Shown here piece by piece: positions 17,468-25,295 of a stretch of 64,000 nt of DNA. Below the pieces are notes generated by a model, which ran no database searches, was not told the DNA's origin, and saw nothing but the letters and a program-made list of their open reading frames with translations. This stretch comes from Allobosea sp. Leaf344. Lineage in GTDB: Bacteria; Pseudomonadota; Alphaproteobacteria; Rhizobiales; Beijerinckiaceae. Position 1 is the stretch's first letter, and each line of letters begins with the position of its first letter. The translations under genes and the position numbers were made by a program. Location: positions 855,845 through 919,844 of the forward strand of contig NZ_LMRT01000014.1 of NCBI RefSeq assembly GCF_001426225.1, read 5' to 3'.

Positions 17468-17886
17468 CTCAGTCCCATCTGGCGGGGCTCGCCGCCGTCC
17501 TTGTGATCCGCGGATGCCAGCCCTGCAAGCATTTTGCCAAGCAGCCCCCAAAACGCATCATCGCCGAGATAGCCGGTGATGCGGCCGATCTCCCGGCCAT
17601 CCTCGATGAGGACGAAGGTCGGCGCGGCGAAGACCCGCTCCTTCAGCCCGGGCCAGGCGACGCCGCCGGGCTCCAGCCAGACCCGCCGCAGCGGCGCCTG
17701 CCGCCCCTCATCCGTCCGCTCATAGACCGGACCGACCTCGCGCTCGAAGCGCGCGCACCAGGGGCAGCCGTCGCGGGTGAACATCACGAGCTCGGCGGCC
17801 TCGCTCGCCGCGCCATGCACAAGCAGTCCCAGCCCCGCGGCGCCGGACGCCAGCAGGCGGCGAAGGCTTCGGTTGATCATCGACAT
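17464..17886 (-). CDS. soxS: SoxS, periplasmic thioredoxin-like protein
   Basis: 140 residues with a hydrophobic N-terminal export segment (LLASGAAGLGLLVHGAASEA). The mature domain begins AELVMFTRDGCPWCARFERE, with the redox pair Cys41-Pro-Trp-Cys44, followed by the cis-Pro region VFAAPTFVLIEDG. In Paracoccus, SoxS reduces and reactivates SoxY. First gene of soxS-soxR-soxT. A candidate operator dyad overlaps its start codon. Confidence 0.88.
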   Translation of the reverse strand: MSMINRSLRRLLASGAAGLGLLVHGAASEAAELVMFTRDGCPWCARFEREVGPVYERTDEGRQAPLRRVWLEPGGVAWPGLKERVFAAPTFVLIEDGREIGRITGYLGDDAFWGLLGKMLAGLASADHKDGGEPRQMGLR

Positions 17887-17912
17887 CCGGATAATATAGT
17901 CGTATTCAGATG
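17884..17912. promoter_or_regulatory. Imperfect dyad between divergent soxS and soxW (candidate SoxR operator)
   Basis: The 29-base element has outer arms CATCCGGATA and TATTCAGATG, matching as inverted repeats at eight of ten positions, around an AT-rich centre. It includes the soxS start codon (CAT at 17884-17886) and lies 53 bases before soxW. ArsR-family repressors bind such AT-rich dyads; assignment to SoxR is inference. It is not a match to the SqrR site ATTC-N8-GAAT. Confidence 0.4.
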
Positions 17913-17965
17913 TTTGCGCCAGTCAGCCCGGGCGCGACCCTCTCCGGCCATTCTGGGGACGCCAC

Positions 17966-18526
17966 ATGCCGACGCGCCGTTCCGTCCTCATCGCCGGGCT
18001 CGCAGCCGCGGTCGCATCCCCGGCCGGAGCGCGTGCCAGGCTCGGCGAGGACGGGCTCTACCATTTCGACTGGTATCTCGAGAGCTTCCTCGACATCGCC
18101 GACGACATCGCCGCCGCGAGCGCGGCGGGCAAGCGCTTCGTCATTCTCTGGGGCCTGAAAGGCTGCCCCGCCTGCCGGCGCCTGCACGAGGTCCATCTCG
18201 CCGATCCGCAGACAGAGGCCTTCATCCGCGCCAATTTCGAGGTTCTCCACCTCAACATCCTCGGCCAGCGGCCGGTCACGGATGTCGACGGCGCGAAGCT
18301 CGGCGAGAAGGCCTTCGCGGCCCGCTACGGCATTCTGGGCACGCCGAGCCTGCAATTCTTCCCGGAGACGGCGGAGGGCCTGGCGGCCAAGGCTCCGGCC
18401 GCGCGCGAGGTGCTGCGCATCCCGGGGCTGCCGGAACCGGCCGCCTTCCTGCAGATGTTCAAATTCGTCCGCGAAAAAGCCTATGAGCGCGGCGATTTCG
18501 CGCAATGGGCCGCCGGCAGGAGCTGA
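17966..18526 (+). CDS. soxW: SoxW, periplasmic thioredoxin
   Basis: 186 residues. The N-terminus MPTRRSVLIAGLAAAVASPAG has a twin-arginine-like pair before a hydrophobic stretch, so export by Tat or Sec is possible. The thioredoxin site is LWGLKGCPACRRLHEVHL (Cys67, Cys70), with the cis-Pro in YGILGTPSLQFF. In Paracoccus SoxW is kept reduced by the membrane protein SoxV. No soxV/ccdA-like gene occurs in this window. It is transcribed divergently from soxS and convergently to soxX. Confidence 0.85.
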   Translation: MPTRRSVLIAGLAAAVASPAGARARLGEDGLYHFDWYLESFLDIADDIAAASAAGKRFVILWGLKGCPACRRLHEVHLADPQTEAFIRANFEVLHLNILGQRPVTDVDGAKLGEKAFAARYGILGTPSLQFFPETAEGLAAKAPAAREVLRIPGLPEPAAFLQMFKFVREKAYERGDFAQWAAGRS

Positions 18527-18560
18527 TGTTTCGCGCCCGCCTTTAACCGCAAACATGGAC

Positions 18561-18582
18561 GGCGCCGGCCGGAGCCGACGCC
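18561..18582. terminator. Stem-loop between convergent soxW and soxX
   Basis: GGCGCCGGC and GCCGACGCC form a nine-base stem with one mismatch around a four-base loop, midway between the soxW and soxX stop codons. There is no T run, so a bidirectional terminator role is only possible. Confidence 0.3.
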
Positions 18583-18610
18583 GCTGGAGAGGGCTTTCCG
18601 CCGCGATCGC

Positions 18611-19225
18611 CTATTTGTTCACCGGCGATTCTGGATCGAACAGATAGGCCAGCACATCCTTGATCTGCTGCTCGTCCAGCACCTTGTTCGTGCCGAAGCG
18701 CGGCATGTTCGAGCAGGGCACCACGGCCATCGAATTGTAGATCTTGGTATAGGCTTCCTTGATCGCGTCGGGATCGTATTTGCGGTCCTTGCCATAGGCG
18801 GCGAGGCTCGGGCCGAGCGTGCCATAGCTGACCTCCTTGGGGTCGAGCTGATGGCAGGCGAAGCAATTGCCCCCGGCGACCGTGCCCGGCGGATCGGAGA
18901 ACTGCCCGCCGCGGCCGTTATTGGCGACCTTGTAGCCCTCTTTCCAGTTGCCGAGCAGCTTGCCGTCGGCGGGAAAGCCGACCTTGGCCAGCTCGCGCTT
19001 GATGATGGCGTCGGCCTCCGCGGAGGGAACGGCGTTGCGGTGCAGGTTGCACGCGGCCAGGGATTCGTCCGGCGTGATCCGCGCCTGCCATTCCGGCGAG
19101 GCCTTGCCGAAGGTCGCTTTGACATAGCTGTCGATCGTCGCCTGGCTCGGCTTGTCCTGGGCCTGCGCCGCAGCGCCGGCGAGCAGGGAAGCGAGGGCGA
19201 GGGTGATGAAGGGAAGTCGCGTCAT
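18611..19225 (-). CDS. soxX: SoxX, monoheme cytochrome c of the SoxXA complex
   Basis: 204 residues with a Sec signal peptide (RLPFITLALASLLAGAAAQAQ). One haem motif, CFACH, at residues 121-125; the distal Met is probably in PCSNMPRFG. SoxX accepts electrons from SoxA when thiosulfate is joined to the SoxY cysteine in the periplasm. There is an extended N-terminal region before the haem domain (about 100 residues), so it is longer than minimal class I cytochromes. It starts 12 bases after soxA in the same operon. Confidence 0.93.
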   Translation of the reverse strand: MTRLPFITLALASLLAGAAAQAQDKPSQATIDSYVKATFGKASPEWQARITPDESLAACNLHRNAVPSAEADAIIKRELAKVGFPADGKLLGNWKEGYKVANNGRGGQFSDPPGTVAGGNCFACHQLDPKEVSYGTLGPSLAAYGKDRKYDPDAIKEAYTKIYNSMAVVPCSNMPRFGTNKVLDEQQIKDVLAYLFDPESPVNK

Positions 19226-19237
19226 CGTCTCGTCCTC

Positions 19238-20071
19238 TCAGCGCTTGATCGAAGGCACGGCGATCTCGCCGCCCGCGGCCTGCTTCTGCAGGAACATCGT
19301 CAGCGCGGTCAGCGCGTCGGAGCCGTAATCCGGGACCGGCCAGCGCTGCTGGCGGTAACAATCCCAGAGCCTGTGCTGCATGGTGCGCAGCGCGCTCTGC
19401 GACACCCGGTAGGTCGGCCAGGAGGCCATGGTCGCCTGCGCGGCCGGGCCTGGAACGGAGAGGTTCGGCAGGCCCTGCAGGCGGATGCGCTTGCCCTCGT
19501 CGGCATGGCAGGTGGCGCAGGAGAAATCCATGACGCCGCCACGGCGATAGAACAGCTCCTCGCCCACCGCCGCCATCTCCAGCTCCTTGGCGTGCTTGAG
19601 CTGCGGCTCGATCTTCATGCCGCTCGACTTGTTGGCGATGAAGGCCGTCAGATCCTCGAGATCCGAGGCACGGCCGGGACCCGAGAAGCGGCGGGCGAGG
19701 ACGTCCTTGGTGTCGAGCCCCTGGAGCTTGTCCATGCACCAGAGCAGCCGCTGCTCGGTGTCCATCACCCGGTCGGCATCGGCGAAATAGCGCGGCAGCT
19801 TGGCGAAGGCGCCGTCGAGCTTGCCCGGTCCCTCGCCGAGATCGCAGGCCTCGAGCGAGGCGCTCTTGGTGCCGCGCTTCTCGCTCCACAGCACCTCGCC
19901 GCGGTCGACCGCCAGGAAGCCCGGATTGGAGAAGGGGTCGGACAGCATCTGCCGGTAGCGCTCGATCTCCTTCTCGCTGTCGTCGAGCGGCGGCGCCTGC
20001 GCGGTCAGGTGACCGGCCGCGAGCGTCATGGCGGCCGCCAGCACGGCCGCCCCTAAGATGGGGAGCTTCAT
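19238..20071 (-). CDS. soxA: SoxA, catalytic cytochrome of the SoxXA complex (monoheme form)
   Basis: 277 residues from the ATG at 20071, with signal peptide [22 protein letters not shown]. It catalyses oxidative attachment of thiosulfate to SoxY. A single haem motif, CATCH, is at residues 185-189. Cys238 in DCYRQQRWP is the active-site cysteine that carries a persulfide and ligates the haem. The first haem site of diheme SoxA proteins is absent; Cys76 and Cys112 remain and probably form a disulfide, as in the Starkeya novella enzyme. A longer frame to 20134 is possible but adds residues before the signal peptide. Divergent from soxY. Confidence 0.93.
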   Translation of the reverse strand: MKLPILGAAVLAAAMTLAAGHLTAQAPPLDDSEKEIERYRQMLSDPFSNPGFLAVDRGEVLWSEKRGTKSASLEACDLGEGPGKLDGAFAKLPRYFADADRVMDTEQRLLWCMDKLQGLDTKDVLARRFSGPGRASDLEDLTAFIANKSSGMKIEPQLKHAKELEMAAVGEELFYRRGGVMDFSCATCHADEGKRIRLQGLPNLSVPGPAAQATMASWPTYRVSQSALRTMQHRLWDCYRQQRWPVPDYGSDALTALTMFLQKQAAGGEIAVPSIKR

Positions 20072-20166
20072 CCCTAGCCCTTTCGTTTCCTCGATGGCCG
20101 CATTGGCTGCGGCCTTGTTCGGCATCCCTCTCATTGGAGGGACTTTACATTCACAGAAAACAATAT

Positions 20167-20177
20167 CACGATACGTG
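20167..20177. promoter_or_regulatory. Short dyad in the soxA-soxY divergent promoter region
   Basis: The 173-base gap between divergent soxA and soxY contains the perfect inverted repeat CACG-ata-CGTG. Just left of it, ATTC-N8-CAAT at 20149-20164 is one base short of the SqrR site. This region must hold both sox promoters and is the likeliest place for SoxR control, but no site is certain. Confidence 0.3.
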
Positions 20178-20244
20178 CAAATGATGATCGCGACTGGGCG
20201 CTGGCGTCAAGTGCGAACAAGAACAATTCGAAGGAGGAAACCCG

Positions 20245-20709
20245 ATGAACTCACCCACCACGGGGCTGACGCGCCGCGCCACGATCACCGCCGGCGCGAT
20301 CGCGGCCCTCGCCGGTCTGCTGGCGCCGCGCATGGCCTTCGCCGACGAGAAGCAGGTCGCGGACGAGATCAAGAAGCTCTATGGCGACAAGGCGATGGCC
20401 GAGGGCAAGATCCGGCTCGACGTGCCGGAGATCGCCGAGAACGGTCTGGTCGTCCCGATCAACATCGAGGTCGACAGCCCGATGACCGAGGCCGACCACG
20501 TCAAGGCGGTGCATGTCTTCGCCGATGGCAATCCGCTGCCCGGGATCGTCAGCTACAGCTTCACCCCGGCCTGCGGCAAAGCCTCGGCCGCCACGCGCAT
20601 GCGCCTCGCCCAGACGCAGAACATCATCTGCATCGCCGAGATGTCGAACGGCACGCTGCACACGGCCAAGGCCAATGTGAAGGTGACGATCGGCGGCTGC
20701 GGCGGCTGA
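20245..20709 (+). CDS. soxY: SoxY, sulfur-carrier subunit
   Basis: 154 residues. The N-terminus (LTRRATITAGAIAALAGLLAPRMAFA) is a Tat-type signal, consistent with export of the folded SoxYZ complex. The C-terminus ends GGCGG, the swinging arm whose cysteine carries thiosulfate and sulfane sulfur between SoxXA, SoxB and SoxCD. A strong AAGGAGG site at 20231-20237 precedes the ATG. First gene of soxYZBCD. Confidence 0.96.
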   Translation: MNSPTTGLTRRATITAGAIAALAGLLAPRMAFADEKQVADEIKKLYGDKAMAEGKIRLDVPEIAENGLVVPINIEVDSPMTEADHVKAVHVFADGNPLPGIVSYSFTPACGKASAATRMRLAQTQNIICIAEMSNGTLHTAKANVKVTIGGCGG

Positions 20710-20752
20710 GACCACGACGCGCGACAACGAGACTCAAGGTGAGGATGACGCC

Positions 20753-21082
20753 ATGACCACCAAACCGACGCCCCGCGTGCGTGTGCCGGCCAAGGCCGCC
20801 GCCGGCGAGCTGATCGAGATCAAGACGCTGATCTCGCACGAGATGGAATCCGGCCAGCGCAAGGATGCGCAGGGCAAGACGATCCCGCGCAAGATCATCA
20901 ACAAATTCTCCGCGAGCTTCAACGGCAAGCCGATCTTCTCGGCCGATTGGCACCCCGCGATCTCGGCCAATCCCTATCAGTCCTTCTTCTACAAGGCGGC
21001 CGAATCCGGCGAATTCACCTTCAGCTGGAAGGATGATGACGGCCAGGAATACACCGCCCGGAACAAGCTGACCGTCGGCTGA
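20753..21082 (+). CDS. soxZ: SoxZ, partner of the SoxY carrier
   Basis: 109 residues without a signal peptide, so it is carried to the periplasm bound to SoxY. Family features are PRVRVPAKAAAGELIEIKTLISHEMESG near the start, PRKIINKFSASFNGKPIFSADWHPAISANPY in the middle and a terminal FTFSWKDDDGQEY. Located 43 bases after soxY. Confidence 0.95.
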   Translation: MTTKPTPRVRVPAKAAAGELIEIKTLISHEMESGQRKDAQGKTIPRKIINKFSASFNGKPIFSADWHPAISANPYQSFFYKAAESGEFTFSWKDDDGQEYTARNKLTVG

Positions 21083-21185
21083 TCGTCGCCGGCCGGGCCG
21101 GCCGGCGTTTCACCTCCCTTGCGAGAGTCGCGGCCCCCTTGGAGCCGCGCATGGACGGCTGCGACGCCTGTCCAGAGGACAAGTC

Positions 21186-22883
21186 ATGATCTCACGGCGC
21201 GAGTTCCTACAGGCCACGGCGGCGGCGGCCGCCATCACGACGGGCTCCGGCCTCGGCCCGCTCGGGCGGGCTGCGGCGCAGCAGCGTCTGTCGCAATCGG
21301 ACATCCTGCGCTTCGATCCGCTGGGCACGGTGACGATCCTGCACATCACCGACATCCACGCCCAGCTGATGCCGCTGCATTTCCGCGAGCCCTCGATCAA
21401 TCTCGGCGTCGGCGACGCCAAGGGCAAGCCGCCGCATCTGGTCGACCAGGCCTTCCGCGAGCATTTCCGCATCGCCGCCGGCTCGCCCGAGGCCTTCGCC
21501 CTGACCTCGGATGATTTCGTCGCGCTGGCCCGCAACTACGGCAAGATGGGCGGGATCGACCGCATCGCGACCCTGGTCAAGGCGATCCGCGCCGAGCGCG
21601 GCGCGGACAAGGTGCTGCTGCTCGACGGCGGCGACACCTGGCAGGGCAGCTGGAGCGCTCTGCAGAGCAAGGGCCAGGACATGGTCGAGGTCATGTCCTT
21701 GCTCGGCACCGACGCGATGACCTCGCATTGGGAATTCACCCTCGGCGCCGAGCGCGTCAAGGAGATCGCCGAGAGCGCCTCCTTCGCCTTCCTGGCCCAG
21801 AACATCCGCGACCGCGAATGGAACGAGCCGGTTTTCGCCCCGCGCAAGCTGTTCGAGAAGGGCGGCGTCAAGGTCGGGGTCATCGGCCAGGCGCTGCCGC
21901 GCACCGCCATCGCCAATCCGCGCTGGATGTTCCCGGAATGGGAATTCGGCATCCGCGAGGACGAGCTGCAGAAGCAGGTCGACGAGGTCAGGGCGGACGG
22001 TGCGGCCATCGTCGTGCTGCTTTCGCATAACGGCTTCGATGTCGACCGCAAGCTCGCCTCCCGCGTCAAGGGCATCGACATCATCCTCACCGCCCATACC
22101 CATGACGCGATGCCCGGCATGATGCGCGTCGGCGAGACGGTGCTGGTCGCCTCCGGCTCGCATGGCAAATTCCTGTCGCGGCTCGACATCGCGACCAGGG
22201 ACGGCAAGGTCTCCGACATCCGCTTCAAGCTGATGCCGGTCTTCTCCGACGCCGTCGCCGCCGATGCGGAGATGGCGGCGCTGGTGGCCAGGCACCGCGC
22301 GCCCCATGCCGCCGAGCTCGCCAAGGAGATCGGCCGCACCGAGTCGCTGCTCTATCGCCGCGGCAATTTCAACGGCACCTTCGACGATCTGATCTGCGAC
22401 GCCATGCTGAGCGAACGCGACGCCGAGATCGCGCTGTCGCCCGGTTTCCGCTGGGGCGGCACGCTGCTCCCGGGCGAGGCGATCACCTGGGAAGCGATCA
22501 CCAACGCGACCGCGATCACCTATCCCGCCTGCTACCGCAACGAGATGACCGGCGCGCAGCTCAAGGAGATCCTGGAGGATGTCGCCGACAACATCTTCCA
22601 CCCCGATCCCTATTTCCAGGGCGGCGGCGACATGGTCCGGATCGGCGGCATGGGCTACGCCATCGACGTCTCGCGGCCGATGGGCAGCCGCATCTCCGGC
22701 CTGACCCATCTGAAGACCGGCAAGCCGATCGAGGCCGGGAAGAGCTATGTCGTCTCTGGCTGGGCCAGCGTCAACGAGGCGACGCAGGGCCCGCCGATCT
22801 GGGACGTCGTGCGCGACCATGTCGCCCGCAGCAAGACAGTCACCATCACGCCAAACGACGCGGTGAAGGTCAGCGGCGCATGA
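21186..22883 (+). CDS. soxB: SoxB, dimanganese thiosulfohydrolase
   Basis: 565 residues. Tat signal ISRREFLQATAAAAAITTGSG. It releases sulfate from the SoxY-bound sulfonate. It belongs to the metallophosphatase/5'-nucleotidase family, with metal-binding motifs HITDIHAQLMP, LLDGGDTWQGS, the SoxB-specific SHWEFT (where nucleotidases have GNHE), LLSHNGFD and LTAHTHDAMPG. The C-terminal nucleotidase-like domain covers about residues 380-560. It follows soxZ by 103 bases, with its own ribosome site. Confidence 0.96.
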   Translation: MISRREFLQATAAAAAITTGSGLGPLGRAAAQQRLSQSDILRFDPLGTVTILHITDIHAQLMPLHFREPSINLGVGDAKGKPPHLVDQAFREHFRIAAGSPEAFALTSDDFVALARNYGKMGGIDRIATLVKAIRAERGADKVLLLDGGDTWQGSWSALQSKGQDMVEVMSLLGTDAMTSHWEFTLGAERVKEIAESASFAFLAQNIRDREWNEPVFAPRKLFEKGGVKVGVIGQALPRTAIANPRWMFPEWEFGIREDELQKQVDEVRADGAAIVVLLSHNGFDVDRKLASRVKGIDIILTAHTHDAMPGMMRVGETVLVASGSHGKFLSRLDIATRDGKVSDIRFKLMPVFSDAVAADAEMAALVARHRAPHAAELAKEIGRTESLLYRRGNFNGTFDDLICDAMLSERDAEIALSPGFRWGGTLLPGEAITWEAITNATAITYPACYRNEMTGAQLKEILEDVADNIFHPDPYFQGGGDMVRIGGMGYAIDVSRPMGSRISGLTHLKTGKPIEAGKSYVVSGWASVNEATQGPPIWDVVRDHVARSKTVTITPNDAVKVSGA

Positions 22884-22923
22884 GCCGCCCTCGCCTTCGT
22901 CGCCATCAGGAGGAGATGAGCCG

Positions 22924-24189
22924 ATGACATCGGACATCAAGCAGAGCCCGCTCAGCCGCCGCCGCTTCCTCGGCGCGGCCGGGGCGGCGGGGCTGGCGGG
23001 CGCCGCCCTGCCCGCTCGGGCGCAGACGCCGGACCCGCTGATCACCGACGTGCAGGACTGGCATCGCATGCTGGGCGAAGGGGTCGACGCCCACCCCTAT
23101 GGCTCGCCCTCGAAATTCGAGAAGCATGTGGTGCGCCGGGACGTGGCCTGGCTGACCGCCTCGCCGGTCTCCTCGGTCAATTTCACGCCGCTGCACGAGC
23201 TCGACGGGATCATCACCCCCTCCGGCCTCTGCTTCGAGCGCCACCATGCCGGCATCGCCGAAATCGATCCCGCCCGGCACCGGCTGATGATCCATGGGCT
23301 GGTCGACAAGCCGCTGGTCTTCACCATGGAAGACATCAGGCGCATGCCGCGCGAGAACCATGTCCACTTCCTGGAATGCGCCGCCAATTCCGGCATGGAA
23401 TGGCGCGGCGCCCAGCTCAATGGCTGCCAGTTCACCCACGGCATGGTCCATAACGTGATGTATACCGGCGTGAAGCTGAAGCATCTGCTCGCCGAGGCCG
23501 GGCTGAAGCCCAACGCCAAATGGCTGATGCTGGAAGGCGCCGACGCCTCCGGCATGAACCGCTCCTTGCCGGTCGAGAAGGCGCTGGACGATGTGCTGAT
23601 CGCCTTCGCGATGAATGGCGAGGCGCTGCGGCCCGAGCAGGGCTATCCGCTGCGCGCCGTCATCCCCGGCTGGGAGGGCAATCTCTGGGTCAAATGGCTG
23701 CGGCGCATCGAGGTCGGCGACATGCCCTGGCAGGCGCGCGAGGAGACCTCGAAATACACCGATCTCCTGGCCGATGGCCGCTCGCGGCGCTTCACCTTCA
23801 TCATGGACGCCAAATCCGTGGTGACCAACCCTTCGCCCCAGGCCCCGCTGAAGCACAAGGGCCGCAATGTGCTGAGCGGCATCGCCTGGTCCGGCCGCGG
23901 CACCATCTCCCGCGTCGACGTCACCCTCGACGGCGGCAAAAACTGGCGCCATGCCCGCATCGACGGCCCCGTCCTCGAGAAGTCGCTGACCCGGTTCTAT
24001 GTCGATTTCGACTGGGCCGGCGAGGAGCTCCTGATCCAGTCGCGCGCCATGGATTCCACCGGCTATGTCCAGCCGACCAAGGACGAGCTGCGCAAGGTCC
24101 GCGGCGTCAACTCGATCTACCATAACAACGGCATTCAGACCTGGCATGTCCGCTCCAACGGGGAGACCGAGAATGTCGAAATCGCTTAA
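22924..24189 (+). CDS. soxC: SoxC, sulfane dehydrogenase molybdenum subunit
   Basis: 421 residues with a Tat signal (LSRRRFLGAAGAAGLAGAALPARA). Sulfite-oxidase-family molybdenum enzyme that oxidises the sulfane sulfur left on SoxY. The molybdopterin cysteine lies in HFLECAANSGMEWRG; the C-terminal dimerisation domain begins near residue 280 (SPQAPLKHKGRNVLSGIAWSG). It overlaps soxD by 17 bases. Presence of SoxCD means complete oxidation to sulfate without sulfur globules is expected. Confidence 0.95.
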   Translation: MTSDIKQSPLSRRRFLGAAGAAGLAGAALPARAQTPDPLITDVQDWHRMLGEGVDAHPYGSPSKFEKHVVRRDVAWLTASPVSSVNFTPLHELDGIITPSGLCFERHHAGIAEIDPARHRLMIHGLVDKPLVFTMEDIRRMPRENHVHFLECAANSGMEWRGAQLNGCQFTHGMVHNVMYTGVKLKHLLAEAGLKPNAKWLMLEGADASGMNRSLPVEKALDDVLIAFAMNGEALRPEQGYPLRAVIPGWEGNLWVKWLRRIEVGDMPWQAREETSKYTDLLADGRSRRFTFIMDAKSVVTNPSPQAPLKHKGRNVLSGIAWSGRGTISRVDVTLDGGKNWRHARIDGPVLEKSLTRFYVDFDWAGEELLIQSRAMDSTGYVQPTKDELRKVRGVNSIYHNNGIQTWHVRSNGETENVEIA

Positions 24190-24886
24190 GCCGCTGCTGC
24201 TGGCCGGCGCCGCCGCCGTGCTGGTCTTGGGCGCCGCGCCCCTGATCGCGCAGACGACCAAACCGGCTCCCGCGCAACGCGCCGCAGCACCCGCCCATGC
24301 CTCGCTCGGGCTCGGCCGCCTCGCTCTGCCCGAGGAGATCAAGGCCTGGGACATCGATGTCCGGCCGGACGGCCAGGGCCTGCCGCCCGGCAAGGGCACG
24401 GTGAAGCGCGGCGACGAGATCTTCCAGGAGCAATGCGCCGCCTGCCATGGCGAATTCGGCCAGGGCAATGGCCGCTGGCCGGTGCTGGCCGGCGGCCAGG
24501 GCACGCTGAAGGCGGACCGGCCGGAGAAGACGATCGGCTCCTTCTGGCCCTATCTCTCCACCGTCTACGACTACATCAATCGCGCCATGCCCTTCGGCAA
24601 CGCGCAATCCCTGTCGCCGGACGATGTCTACGCCCTCACCGCCTATCTGCTCTATCTCAACGACATCGTGAAGGACGAGGATTTCGAGCTGTCACGGGAG
24701 AATTTCACCGCGGTGAAGCTCCCCAATGGCGACGCCTTCTACGATGACGACCGCGAGACGGCGGAAAAATCCTTCTGGCGCAAGGAACCCTGCATGACAA
24801 ATTGCAAGGCCGAGGTGAAGATAACCGGCCGGGCCGCCATCCTGGACGTGACGCCCGATTCCAAGAGCGCCCCGAAGGTCGACTGA
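24173..24886 (+). CDS. soxD: SoxD, cytochrome c subunit of sulfane dehydrogenase (single-haem form)
   Basis: 237 residues from the ATG at 24173 with a GGGGAG site upstream; signal segment PLLLAGAAAVLVLGAAPLIAQ. One haem motif, CAACH at residues 88-92, and a likely distal Met in INRAMPFGNAQSLS. The Paracoccus SoxD is about 380 residues with two haems; here the second haem domain is absent, and a CMTNC motif without histidine lies near the C-terminus. It takes electrons from SoxC. The following cytochrome gene starts on its stop codon (TGATG). Confidence 0.88.
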   Translation: MSKSLKPLLLAGAAAVLVLGAAPLIAQTTKPAPAQRAAAPAHASLGLGRLALPEEIKAWDIDVRPDGQGLPPGKGTVKRGDEIFQEQCAACHGEFGQGNGRWPVLAGGQGTLKADRPEKTIGSFWPYLSTVYDYINRAMPFGNAQSLSPDDVYALTAYLLYLNDIVKDEDFELSRENFTAVKLPNGDAFYDDDRETAEKSFWRKEPCMTNCKAEVKITGRAAILDVTPDSKSAPKVD

Positions 24887-25236
24887 TGCCTGAGCCTCTG
24901 ATCCGGACCGGCCGCGCCCTTGCCTGCATCGCCACCCTCGCCTTCGGTGTCGCGGGCGAAGGCAGCTTCGCCGTCCGCGCCCATGCGGCCGGCGACAGGG
25001 CGCTGGGGGAATATCTCTCCTCGGAATGCGCGACCTGCCACCAGACCAGCGGCGGCCAGCAGGGCGGCATCCCCGCCATCGTCGGGCTGCCGCAGGACCA
25101 GTTCATCGCGCTGATGGGCGCCTACAAGGACAGGCATCGCGACAACCAGGTGATGCAGGCGATCGCCGGCCGCCTGGCGCCCGATGAGATCGAGGCGCTC
25201 GCCGCCTATTACGGAAGTCTGAAATCCACCCATTGA
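24886..25236 (+). CDS. FccA/SoxE-type monoheme cytochrome c
   Basis: 116 residues with a signal peptide ending near RAHA|AGD. Haem motif CATCH at residues 48-52. The rest (GGIPAIVGLPQDQFIALMGAY, then VMQAIAGRLAPDEIEALAAYY) matches the cytochrome subunit of flavocytochrome c sulfide dehydrogenase. It overlaps soxD by one base and is followed by the flavoprotein subunit, so it should pass electrons from sulfide oxidation to the respiratory chain. A role in place of the missing SoxD haem cannot be excluded. Confidence 0.85.
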   Translation: MPEPLIRTGRALACIATLAFGVAGEGSFAVRAHAAGDRALGEYLSSECATCHQTSGGQQGGIPAIVGLPQDQFIALMGAYKDRHRDNQVMQAIAGRLAPDEIEALAAYYGSLKSTH

Positions 25237-25295
25237 ACGGCCCGGAGAAGGTCGTGCGGTTTGTCGCAGCCACAATGATGAAGCGGGAGAGAGAC

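Noticed and set aside
20149..20164. SqrR-type operator ATTC-N8-GAAT in the soxA-soxY gap
   Set aside because: The sequence reads ATTC-N8-CAAT, one base short; frequent enough by chance to leave as a note only.
25233..25295. TTG start for the flavocytochrome gene overlapping the cytochrome stop
   Set aside because: It would place 21 residues before the Tat signal; the ATG at 25296 has GGGAGAGA and gives the signal at the N-terminus.
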